A stretch of 5,267 bases of DNA from Acidiferrobacterales bacterium (GTDB lineage Bacteria > Pseudomonadota > Gammaproteobacteria > Acidiferrobacterales > Sulfurifustaceae), in contig CAKKQL010000105.1 in assembly GCA_919902095.1 (NCBI GenBank), forward strand, positions 1 through 5,267, given 5' to 3'. The stretch's first letter is position 1, and every line of letters begins with the position of its first letter. Below, one piece after another: positions 1-5,267 of this stretch. Both the position numbers and the translations under genes were made by a program. The notes under the pieces are model-generated. The model was given only the letters and a program-made list of their open reading frames with translations, was not told the DNA's origin and did no database searches.

Positions 1-367
1 CCGCCCGCTCCAGCACCTGCTCCGGCGTCATGCGCAACTTGTTCTGCATGTGGATCGGGCTGGTGGCGATGAAGGTGTGGATGCGCCCGCGCTTGGCCGG
101 TTTGATGGCCTCGGCGGCGCGGTCGATGTCCTTCTCCATCGCGCGCGCCAGGGCGCACACGGTGCTCTCGGTCACGGTCGCGGCGACCGCGCGCACCGCC
201 TCGAAATCGCCGGGGCTGGCCACCGGAAAGCCGGCTTCGATGATGTCCACGCGCATGCGCTCCAGCTGTTTGGCGATACGCACCTTTTCGTCCCTGGTCA
301 TGGACGCGCCCGGGCTCTGCTCGCCGTCGCGCAACGTGGTGTCAAAAATGATCAATTTATCGTTCAT
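1..367 (-). CDS. leuA: 2-isopropylmalate synthase LeuA, N-terminal part (cut by left edge)
   Basis: First enzyme of leucine synthesis: it condenses 2-ketoisovalerate with acetyl-CoA to give 2-isopropylmalate in the cytoplasm. The window holds 122 whole codons of a protein that is usually a little over 500 residues, so only the beginning of the catalytic TIM barrel is seen. The N-terminus reads [29 protein letters not shown] (residues 9-17) is the hallmark of the family, with Arg13 and Asp14 at the active site and metal. [25 protein letters not shown] and [19 protein letters not shown] follow, all matching LeuA rather than homocitrate or citramalate synthase as far as can be judged. The ATG at 365-367 fits the family N-terminus; the ribosome-binding site is weak (AGAGAG about 8 nt upstream). 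It lies behind a 253-nt leader with its own promoter and a leucine-rich leader ORF, so it is probably regulated apart from psd-pssA. Confidence 0.96.
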   Translation of the reverse strand, partial: MNDKLIIFDTTLRDGEQSPGASMTRDEKVRIAKQLERMRVDIIEAGFPVASPGDFEAVRAVAATVTESTVCALARAMEKDIDRAAEAIKPAKRGRIHTFIATSPIHMQNKLRMTPEQVLERA

Positions 368-392
368 GTGCTTGCTCTCTGCATGCTTGCTG

Positions 393-415
393 ACACGATC
401 CTTGCGGGATCATGC
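393..415 (-). other. Inverted repeat (hairpin) 26 nt upstream of leuA
   Basis: On the minus strand GCATGATCC (415-407) can pair with GGATCGTGT (401-393) around a 5-nt CGCAA loop. This gives 9 pairs, two of them G-U. No run of T follows, so it does not look like an intrinsic terminator, and it does not cover the leuA start. It may be part of the folded leuA leader; its function is an inference. Confidence 0.4.
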
Positions 416-447
416 GATTATTCGGGTCGGCCTGGGTGCGTATTATG

Positions 448-461
448 TTCCTCGCCAGGAA
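448..461 (-). other. Small hairpin in leuA leader
   Basis: TTCCT and AGGAA form a perfect 5-bp stem around a GGCG loop in the leader RNA between the leader ORF stop and leuA. It is short and could occur by chance. It is listed because it lies where an alternative leader structure would be expected. Confidence 0.25.
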
Positions 462-474
462 ATGCAGGTAGATG

Positions 475-490
475 TGCGCCTAGCGGCGCA
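475..490 (-). promoter_or_regulatory. GC-rich hairpin spanning the leader-peptide stop codon
   Basis: On the minus strand TGCGCC and GGCGCA form a perfect 6-bp stem with a GCTA loop. The stem begins at the last leucine codon of the leader ORF and its loop contains part of the TAG stop. A ribosome stalled on the leucine codons, or one terminating there, would change this fold, which is how pause or antiterminator hairpins work in amino-acid leaders. No T-rich tail follows, so this is not a terminator by itself. The pairing is seen; the role is inferred. Confidence 0.45.
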
Positions 491-554
491 GCAGCAACAG
501 CGCAGCACGGAAGGTGCCGGGGGAAAATCCGAAAGAGGCGCCGGGGCGAATCAT
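480..554 (-). CDS. Putative leucine leader peptide of leuA (leuL-like), 24 aa
   Basis: A 24-codon ORF begins MIRPGASFGF and ends RAALLLLRR before TAG, upstream of leuA on the same strand. Codons 19-22 are CTG TTG CTG CTG (500-489), four leucines in a row, followed by two arginines and the stop. Enterobacterial leuL also has four consecutive leucine codons, where ribosome stalling on uncharged leucyl-tRNA controls the leu operon; a similar role for this ORF is inferred from position and composition, not sequence homology. A perfect 6-bp hairpin overlaps the end of the ORF. There is no Shine-Dalgarno before the ATG; instead a sigma70-like promoter ends 6 nt upstream, so the message could be leaderless. 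Codon 25 (TAG) ends 113 nt before the leuA ATG, a usual distance for such leaders. It could be a chance ORF, but four leucine codons in this place are unlikely to be coincidence. Confidence 0.68.
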   Translation of the reverse strand: MIRPGASFGFSPGTFRAALLLLRR

Positions 555-560
555 GAAACT

Positions 561-588
561 AGCATAAATGAACCGAGGCCAATTTCAA
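561..588 (-). promoter_or_regulatory. Predicted sigma70-type promoter for leader peptide and leuA
   Basis: Reading the minus strand, TTGAAA (588-583, five of six matches to the -35 consensus) is followed after 16 nt by TATGCT (566-561, four of six matches to the -10, keeping both conserved T's and the A). The local sequence is AT-richer than its surroundings. Seven nt downstream of the -10 is position 554, the A of the leader ORF ATG, so the expected transcription start coincides with the start codon. The promoter lies in the pssA-leuA gap and would separate leuA from upstream transcription. It is predicted from sequence only. Confidence 0.55.
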
Positions 589-600
589 GCCCCGCAGCGC

Positions 601-618
601 CGGGACGCGTCGGTCCCG
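601..618 (-). other. Inverted repeat just after pssA stop
   Basis: CGGGAC and GTCCCG form a 6-bp GC-only-but-one stem around a 6-nt loop, starting 2 nt beyond the pssA stop codon. No T-run follows on either strand, so it is a weak candidate for a terminator and may instead be an mRNA 3'-end or processing hairpin. It lies between pssA and the leuA promoter. Confidence 0.35.
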
Positions 619-620
619 CC

Positions 621-1388
621 TCAGCGGTCTGCCGGTTTGCGCTTCGGGTGGCGCAGCCGGCCGAGCGCGGACGCGGCCGGTCCCGACAGGGCATAGGTCA
701 GGGAGACGATGAACAGTATCTGCGGTGGGTCGAGCACGATCAGCACCAACACCAGCGGCATTACAAGAATGGTCACGAATCGGACGCGGCCGCGCAGATT
801 GAGGTCCTTGAAGCTGCGGTAGCGGATGTTGCTCACCATGAGCACGCCGGCGGCCACGGTCACGGCGAGCGCGACGATGCTGATGTCGCGGCCCGGAATG
901 CCATAGCTGTGCAGCACCCAGATGAAGCCCATGACCAGCGCCGCCGCCGCCGGACTGGCGAGCCCGGTGAAATAGCGCTTGTCGGCGTTGGCCGCCTGGG
1001 TGTTGAAGCGCGCCAGCCGCAGGCCGGCGCCGACAGCATAGATGAAGGCCGCGAGCCAGCCGAGCTTGCCCATGTCCGCCAGGGCCCACTCGTACATGAT
1101 GAGCGCGGGCGCGAGCCCGAACGACACCATGTCCACCAGACTGTCGTACTGGGTGCCGAAGTCGCTTTCGGTATGGGTCAGGCGCGCAACGCGCCCGTCG
1201 AGGGCGTCGAGCACCATGGCGATGAAAATGGCGGGCGGCGCCAGATCGAAATTGCCGTTCATCGCCTGCACGATGGCGTAAAAACCTGCGAACAGGCTGG
1301 CCGTGGTGAAGAGGCTCGGCAGGATGTAAATCCCGCGGCGGCGCTGCTTCACTTCATGGGCGGGCAGGCTGTGGTCGTCTTTGAGCAC
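621..1388 (-). CDS. pssA: CDP-diacylglycerol--serine O-phosphatidyltransferase (phosphatidylserine synthase)
   Basis: Integral membrane enzyme that makes phosphatidylserine from CDP-diacylglycerol and L-serine, the step before Psd. The 255-residue protein carries the complete CDP-alcohol phosphatidyltransferase signature: Asp61, then Asp64-Gly65-x2-Ala68-Arg69-x8-Gly78-x3-Asp82-x3-Asp86. The N-terminal RRRGIYILPSLFTTASLFAG and several hydrophobic segments on both sides of the motif match the multi-pass PssA family, not the soluble phospholipase-D-like enzyme of E. coli. The reading frame stays open far upstream inside psd, so the start had to be chosen. GTG at 1388-1386 is preceded by GAAGGA, a good ribosome-binding site 4-5 nt away that overlaps the psd TGA. 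This gives an 8-nt gap and suggests translational coupling. The last residues (RHPKRKPADR) form a basic cytoplasmic tail. Start confidence is moderate; function confidence is high. Confidence 0.94.
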   Translation of the reverse strand: MLKDDHSLPAHEVKQRRRGIYILPSLFTTASLFAGFYAIVQAMNGNFDLAPPAIFIAMVLDALDGRVARLTHTESDFGTQYDSLVDMVSFGLAPALIMYEWALADMGKLGWLAAFIYAVGAGLRLARFNTQAANADKRYFTGLASPAAAALVMGFIWVLHSYGIPGRDISIVALAVTVAAGVLMVSNIRYRSFKDLNLRGRVRFVTILVMPLVLVLIVLDPPQILFIVSLTYALSGPAASALGRLRHPKRKPADR

Positions 1389-1396
1389 GGAATCCT

Positions 1397-2044
1397 TCAG
1401 GGCGCGAGCCGGCCAATCACGTCGGTGCCGCCCCGAACCTTGTCGCCCAGCGCAACCTCGAAGCGGCTGGTGACCGGCAGATAGACATCGACGCGCGAGC
1501 CGAAGCGGATGAAACCGTAGCGTGCGCCGGCCTCCACGTGTGCGTCCGGTTCCACGTAGCAGAGTATACGCCGCGCCAGCAGACCGGCAACCTGCACCAC
1601 CACCACATCCGCGCCCGTGTCCGTGCGTAGCCAGAGGGCGTTGCGCTCGTTCTCGCGCGCGGCCTTGTCGAGCGCGGCGTTGAGGAAGCTGCCCGGGTGG
1701 TACCAGCGCTCCATCACCCTGCCGGCCACGGGCAGGCGGTTGGCGTGCACGTTGAAGACATTCATGAAAATGCTGATGCGCTTCGCCGGCCGCTTGAGGT
1801 ACGGATCCTCGGCGTCGCCGAGGACGATCACCTTGCCGTCGGCGGGACAGATGACCGCGTCCGCTGCCTGCGGGATGGCGCGCGGCGGGTCGCGAAAGAA
1901 CTGGAGGACGAACAGCGTCGCCAGCCACAACGGCGCCGCCCACAGCGCGCCGGCGGTGGCGTGCACCGCTACCGCCGCCGCGAGCACGACAGCGGTGTGC
2001 GTCCAACCTTCGCGGGCCAAAAGAGGGTATTTGCCGTCAGCCAT
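1397..2044 (-). CDS. psd: Phosphatidylserine decarboxylase proenzyme (short type)
   Basis: Membrane-bound, pyruvoyl-dependent enzyme that converts phosphatidylserine to phosphatidylethanolamine. At 215 residues it belongs to the short Psd class rather than the ~320-residue E. coli type. The N-terminus (YPLLAREGW) is typical of that class and supports the ATG at 2044-2042. A hydrophobic stretch at about residues 17-50 anchors the protein, followed by FFRDPPR. Catalytic elements are in order: ADG with Asp69, FNVHANR with His100, and RFGSRVD with Gly182-Ser183, where self-cleavage should create the pyruvoyl group from Ser183 and split the chain into a large beta and a ~33-residue alpha subunit. 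The ribosome-binding site is weak. It is closely followed by pssA, the preceding enzyme of the pathway, and lies 88 nt after ilvC, so read-through from the ilv genes is possible. Confidence 0.95.
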   Translation of the reverse strand: MADGKYPLLAREGWTHTAVVLAAAVAVHATAGALWAAPLWLATLFVLQFFRDPPRAIPQAADAVICPADGKVIVLGDAEDPYLKRPAKRISIFMNVFNVHANRLPVAGRVMERWYHPGSFLNAALDKAARENERNALWLRTDTGADVVVVQVAGLLARRILCYVEPDAHVEAGARYGFIRFGSRVDVYLPVTSRFEVALGDKVRGGTDVIGRLAP

Positions 2045-2064
2045 GTCCGATCATTTTTATTCTT

Positions 2065-2116
2065 GCCACAGATGACACAGAGAAAAACAGAAGAAACCCT
2101 CTGTGAACTCTGTGGC
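2065..2116. repeat. CACAGAG-type long inverted repeat between ilvC and psd
   Basis: Two 18-nt arms, GCCACAGATGACACAGAG (2065-2082) and CTCTGTGAACTCTGTGGC (2099-2116), are complementary over 8 + 7 bp with a 3-nt internal mismatch and a 16-nt purine-rich loop. Each arm itself contains two CACAGA(G) units spaced 3-4 nt apart. It is AT-richer than its surroundings and fills most of the 88-nt spacer. Reading from ilvC toward psd, the hairpin is followed by AAGAATAAAAATG, not a T-run, so it is a poor intrinsic terminator in the direction of the genes. It resembles the small non-coding dispersed palindromes seen between genes in many proteobacteria; whether it is multicopy here cannot be seen. Confidence 0.65.
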
Positions 2117-2132
2117 TAATGATTTTGTTTTA

Positions 2133-3152
<1,020 letters not shown>

Positions 3153-3156
3153 TCAT

Positions 3157-3163
3157 TCACTCC
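3157..3163 (-). promoter_or_regulatory. Ribosome-binding site of ilvC
   Basis: GGAGTGA on the minus strand, 7 nt before the ilvC ATG, is a clear Shine-Dalgarno. An ATG at 3156-3154 is out of frame with ilvC and is not its start. Confidence 0.7.
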
Positions 3164-3172
3164 AAGAATTTT

Positions 3173-3205
3173 CATCGAAATCGATGTTTTGCTATCGAGT
3201 AGCAA
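3173..3205. other. Two small inverted repeats in the ilvN-ilvC spacer
   Basis: CATCGA/TCGATG (3173-3186) and TTGCTA/TAGCAA with a 5-nt loop (3189-3205) are neighbouring short palindromes in the ilvC 5' region. Neither is followed by a T-run on the minus strand, so no terminator is called. They could be a regulator site or mRNA structure; the function is unknown. Confidence 0.35.
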
Positions 3206-3221
3206 GAAAAACTTTTCAGTT

Positions 3222-3252
3222 ACTTGCCACTTGAAACTTGTCACTTGCCACT
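3222..3252. repeat. Triplicated ACTTGYCACT 10-mer between ilvN and ilvC
   Basis: ACTTGCCACT occurs at 3222-3231 and again at 3243-3252, with ACTTGTCACT at 3236-3245 overlapping the last copy by 3 nt. The array begins 4 nt after the ilvN stop codon in the direction of transcription. It is an imperfect tandem repeat with no coding role. It could be a replication-slippage product, part of a dispersed repeat family, or a cluster of protein sites; the sequence does not decide. Confidence 0.55.
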
Positions 3253-3255
3253 GTT

Positions 3256-3747
3256 TTATACGCGCAACCCCTTGTCGCCGCGGGCGATGCCGGAAACGCC
3301 CGAGCGCACCACCTCGATGAGGTTGCCACCGCCGACGGCCTGAATGAAGGCATCGAGCTTGTCGCTCGTGCCCGTCAGCTCGATGGTATAGCTCGAATCG
3401 GTCACGTCGATGATGTGACCGCGGAAGATGTCCACCAGACGCTTGACCTCGTCGCGCAGATTGCCCCCGGCCTTGACCTTGACGAGCATCATCTCGCGCT
3501 CGATGTGCAGACCTTCGGTGAGGTCCGTGAGCTTGACCACGTCCACGAGCTTGTTCAATTGCTTGGTGATCTGCTCGATCACGTCGTCGCTGCCACGCGT
3601 CACCAGCGTCAGGCGCGACAGCGTCGGGTCCTCGGTCGGCGCCACCGTAAGCGATTCGATATTGTAGCCGCGCGCCGAAAACAGCCCGGCCACGCGAGAC
3701 AGCGCGCCGGCTTCGTTTTCGAGCAGCATGGAGATGAGATGACGCAT
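3256..3747 (-). CDS. ilvN: Acetolactate synthase small (regulatory) subunit, IlvH type
   Basis: Regulatory partner of IlvB: it activates the large subunit and carries valine feedback inhibition. The protein has 163 residues, the length of E. coli IlvH rather than the ~96-residue E. coli IlvN. An N-terminal ACT domain (about 3-77) holds Asn11, Gly14 and Asn29, which in IlvH line the valine site, so a valine-sensitive enzyme is expected. The C-terminal half (about 84-158, starting MMLVKVKAGG and including DSSYTIELTGTSDKLDAFI) is the second ACT-like domain. The ATG at 3747-3745 gives the canonical MRHLISMLLENEAGALSRVAG start, and AGGGAGA (3759-3753) is a strong ribosome-binding site 5 nt before it. 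The gene is 97 nt from ilvB, separated by a duplicated mini-ORF unit whose last stop codon overlaps this ribosome-binding site. Confidence 0.97.
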   Translation of the reverse strand: MRHLISMLLENEAGALSRVAGLFSARGYNIESLTVAPTEDPTLSRLTLVTRGSDDVIEQITKQLNKLVDVVKLTDLTEGLHIEREMMLVKVKAGGNLRDEVKRLVDIFRGHIIDVTDSSYTIELTGTSDKLDAFIQAVGGGNLIEVVRSGVSGIARGDKGLRV

Positions 3748-3757
3748 TAATGTCTCC

Positions 3758-3796
3758 CTACTTCGCTCGCTCTGCTTGCTTCGTTCGTCCGGCCAT
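3758..3796 (-). CDS. Mini-ORF B, 12 aa, directly before ilvN (probable coupling ORF)
   Basis: Reads MAGRTKQAERAK then TAG. Its stop codon overlaps the ilvN ribosome-binding site (TAGGGAGA), so a ribosome finishing here would be placed to start ilvN. AGGTAG from copy A sits upstream of its ATG as a possible weak ribosome-binding site. It is a paralogue by duplication of mini-ORF A (shared M-x-x-R-T-K). It may not be a functional peptide; translation is unproven. Confidence 0.3.
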   Translation of the reverse strand: MAGRTKQAERAK

Positions 3797-3798
3797 AA

Positions 3799-3840
3799 TT
3801 AATGTCTACCTACTGCGCTTCGCTTCGTTCGTTCGGTCAT
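3799..3840 (-). CDS. Mini-ORF A, 13 aa, directly after ilvB (probable coupling ORF)
   Basis: Reads MTERTKRSAVGRH then TAA. Its ATG lies 3 nt after the ilvB stop codon, a spacing at which a terminating ribosome can restart. Its stop is 2 nt before the ATG of mini-ORF B, so the two form a chain from ilvB to ilvN. The peptide is basic and low in complexity, and no function is recognised. Confidence 0.3.
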   Translation of the reverse strand: MTERTKRSAVGRH

Positions 3841-3843
3841 GAT

Positions 3844-5267
3844 TTAAGCCAGCTCCCGGTCGGTCGGCACCACCGCCTTGCAGGGCTTGAGGTGCATCTC
3901 GTGCTGGCCCTTGCCGGCGGCGATCATCGGATAGACGTTCTCGGTCTGGTCGGTGATGAAGTCCATGAACACCAGCCGGTCCTTCATCTTGAGCGCCTCC
4001 TTGAGCGCGCCTTCGACGTCGCCGGGTTTTTCGATCTTCATGCCGACGTGGCCATAGGCCTCGGCGAGCTTCACGAAATCCGGCAACGCATCCATGTACG
4101 AATGCGAATAGCGCCGGTCGTAGAAGAACTCCTGCCACTGGCGCACCATGCCCATGTAGCGGTTGTTCAGGTTCACGATCTTGATCGGCAGGTCATACTG
4201 CTTGCAGGTCGAGAGCTCCTGGATGCACATCTGGATCGAGGCCTCGCCGGTGACGCAGCACACCGTCGCCTTCGGGAACGCGAGCTTCACGCCCATGGCC
4301 GCGGGCAGGCCAAAGCCCATGGTGCCGAGCCCGCCGGAGTTGATCCAGCGACGCGGCTTGTCGAAGCGGTAGAACTGCGCGGCCCACATCTGGTGCTGGC
4401 CCACGTCCGAGGTGACATAGGCCTCGCCCTGGGTCAGATCGTAGAGCACCTCCAATACGTACTGCGGTTTAATGAGCTTGCTGTCGCGGTCGTAGTCAAG
4501 GCAGTTCATCGCGCGCCACTGGTCGATTTGCTTCCACCAGGCGGCGAGCGCGTCCTTATCCGGTTTCTTCTTCGCAGCCTTGATGAGCTTGATCATGTCG
4601 CGCATCACGGATTCGGCACCGCCCACGATCGGCACCTCCACCGGCACGTTCTTCGAGATCGACGCCGGGTCGATGTCCACGTGGACGATGCGCGCGTGCG
4701 GGCAGAACTTGTTGAGGTCGCCGGTCACGCGGTCGTCGAAGCGCGCGCCGATGGCGATCAGCACGTCGCATTCGTGCATCGCCATGTTGGCTTCATACGT
4801 GCCGTGCATGCCGAGCATGCCGACGAACAACGGATCGTTGGCCGGGAACGCGCCCAGGCCCATGAGCGTGTTGGTGCAGGGATAACCGAGCAACCGCACC
4901 AGGTCGGTCAGCGCGGCTGAGGCCTCGCCGAGGATCACGCCGCCGCCGGTGTAGATCATCGGGCGTTTGGCGGCGAGCATCAGGTCCACCGCCTTCTTGA
5001 TCTGGCCCGGGTGGCCCTTGGCCACCGGGCTGTACGAGCGCATGGTCACGTTCTTCGGATAGGCGTACTCGCACTTGTGCGCGGTGACGTCCTTGGGGAT
5101 GTCCACGAGCACCGGACCGGGGCGGCCGGTGGTGGCGATGTAGAACGCCTTCTTGATGGTCATCGCCAGGTCCTTGACGTCCTTCACCAGAAAATTGTGC
5201 TTCACGCACGGGCGCGTGATGCCGACCGCGTCCACTTCCTGGAACGCGTCGTCGCCGATCAGGCTGG
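3844..5267 (-). CDS. ilvB: Acetolactate synthase large (catalytic) subunit, C-terminal part (cut by right edge)
   Basis: Thiamine-diphosphate, FAD and Mg2+ dependent enzyme that joins two pyruvates, or pyruvate and 2-ketobutyrate, releasing CO2: the first common step of branched-chain amino acid synthesis. The window carries 473 residues to the TAA at 3846-3844; roughly 100 N-terminal residues, including the catalytic glutamate, lie beyond the edge. The visible part begins SLIGDDAFQEVDAVGITRP. It contains RPGPVLVDIPKDV, the central FAD domain with IGARFDDRVTG and VHVDIDPASISKN, then SDVGQHQMWAAQFY, GGLGTMGFGLPAAMG and the ThDP/Mg motif VTGEASIQM...NLNNRYMGMVRQWQEFFY, and ends with FITDQTENVYPMIAAGKG. 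The Mg2+-binding motif is GEAS instead of the textbook GDGS. The residue pattern fits biosynthetic acetohydroxyacid synthase, with its regulatory subunit next door, rather than catabolic acetolactate synthase. Confidence 0.97.
   Translation of the reverse strand, partial: SLIGDDAFQEVDAVGITRPCVKHNFLVKDVKDLAMTIKKAFYIATTGRPGPVLVDIPKDVTAHKCEYAYPKNVTMRSYSPVAKGHPGQIKKAVDLMLAAKRPMIYTGGGVILGEASAALTDLVRLLGYPCTNTLMGLGAFPANDPLFVGMLGMHGTYEANMAMHECDVLIAIGARFDDRVTGDLNKFCPHARIVHVDIDPASISKNVPVEVPIVGGAESVMRDMIKLIKAAKKKPDKDALAAWWKQIDQWRAMNCLDYDRDSKLIKPQYVLEVLYDLTQGEAYVTSDVGQHQMWAAQFYRFDKPRRWINSGGLGTMGFGLPAAMGVKLAFPKATVCCVTGEASIQMCIQELSTCKQYDLPIKIVNLNNRYMGMVRQWQEFFYDRRYSHSYMDALPDFVKLAEAYGHVGMKIEKPGDVEGALKEALKMKDRLVFMDFITDQTENVYPMIAAGKGQHEMHLKPCKAVVPTDRELA

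Larger units (their letters stand above)
3745..3840 (-). repeat. Tandem duplication of a ~50-nt translation-initiation unit between ilvB and ilvN
   Basis: On the minus strand copy A (3840-3797, 44 nt) and copy B (3796-3745, 52 nt) align end to end. Both start ATGRCCGRACGAACGAAGC, continue with GCGA/AGCG-rich sequence and end AGTAGGKAGACATTAATK. They differ by an 8-nt indel in the GCGA-rich middle and a few substitutions. Copy B ends exactly in the ilvN start codon, and copy A ends at the ATG that begins copy B. The duplicated piece thus carries a start codon, a mini-ORF and a ribosome-binding site. Confidence 0.75.

Noticed and set aside
440..460. Second leuA promoter with CATAAT as -10 on the minus strand
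   Set aside because: No acceptable -35 hexamer is found 16-18 nt upstream; the site at 561-588 is much better.
601..618. Intrinsic terminator after pssA
   Set aside because: The stem exists but no T-run follows on the minus strand, so it is recorded only as an inverted repeat.
30..1484. Long plus-strand ORF of 484 codons
   Set aside because: It runs antisense through leuA, the leader, pssA and part of psd, has low-complexity Arg/His/Gly-rich composition, and resembles no family. It is an artefact of high GC.
621..2006. Continuous 461-codon minus-strand frame suggesting a psd-pssA fusion
   Set aside because: The upstream half overlaps psd in another frame and is compositionally nonsense. 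PssA starts at the GTG at 1388 with a good ribosome-binding site.
2065..2116. Intrinsic terminator of the ilv operon
   Set aside because: Downstream of the hairpin on the minus strand the sequence is A-rich, not T-rich. The T-rich side faces the opposite direction, where no gene ends.
3222..3252. CRISPR-like array
   Set aside because: The units are only 10 nt, partly overlap and have no spacers.
3802..4920. Plus-strand ORF of 372 codons opposite ilvB
   Set aside because: The composition (His, Val, Arg, Asp rich) is that expected antisense to a GC-rich gene; the minus strand encodes IlvB motifs throughout.

Overview
The window is a dense, GC-rich stretch of proteobacterial core metabolism. 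All six protein genes run leftward on the minus strand. In transcription order (right to left) they are ilvB (5' end cut off by the right edge), ilvN, ilvC, psd, pssA and leuA (3' end cut off by the left edge). This order, with two phosphatidylethanolamine (PE) genes sitting between the ilv genes and leuA, together with the protein sequences, points to a beta- or gammaproteobacterium, perhaps a chemolithotrophic or sulfur-oxidising type. The taxon is an inference and cannot be fixed from this piece alone.

Region by region: 3844-5267 encodes the C-terminal ~470 residues of the acetolactate synthase large subunit. 3748-3843 is a spacer made of two imperfect copies of one ~50-nt unit; each copy holds a tiny ORF, and the second copy ends in the ilvN ribosome-binding site. 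3256-3747 is the full-length, IlvH-type regulatory subunit. 3150-3255 is an AT-richer spacer with a triplicated 10-mer and two small inverted repeats. 2133-3149 is a class I ketol-acid reductoisomerase. 2045-2132 carries a long CACAGAG-type inverted repeat that looks like a dispersed element. 1397-2044 and 621-1388 are psd and pssA, tightly coupled (8 nt apart, with the pssA ribosome-binding site overlapping the psd stop). 368-620 is a regulatory leader for leuA. 1-367 is the start of leuA.

How they work together: IlvB/IlvN make acetohydroxy acids from pyruvate, IlvC isomerises and reduces them, and LeuA diverts 2-ketoisovalerate to leucine. PssA makes phosphatidylserine from CDP-diacylglycerol and serine, and Psd decarboxylates it to PE.

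The most interesting unlabelled element is upstream of leuA. It is a 24-codon ORF with four consecutive leucine codons just before its end, a GC-rich hairpin over its stop codon, and a sigma70-like promoter placed so that transcription would begin at, or within a base or two of, its ATG. This looks like a leucine leader peptide (leuL-like), possibly leaderless, and would give leuA its own leucine-sensitive control. No U-tract terminator is visible, so a classical attenuator is not proven. The second unusual element is the duplicated mini-ORF unit between ilvB and ilvN. No mobile element, tRNA, rRNA or CRISPR array was seen.
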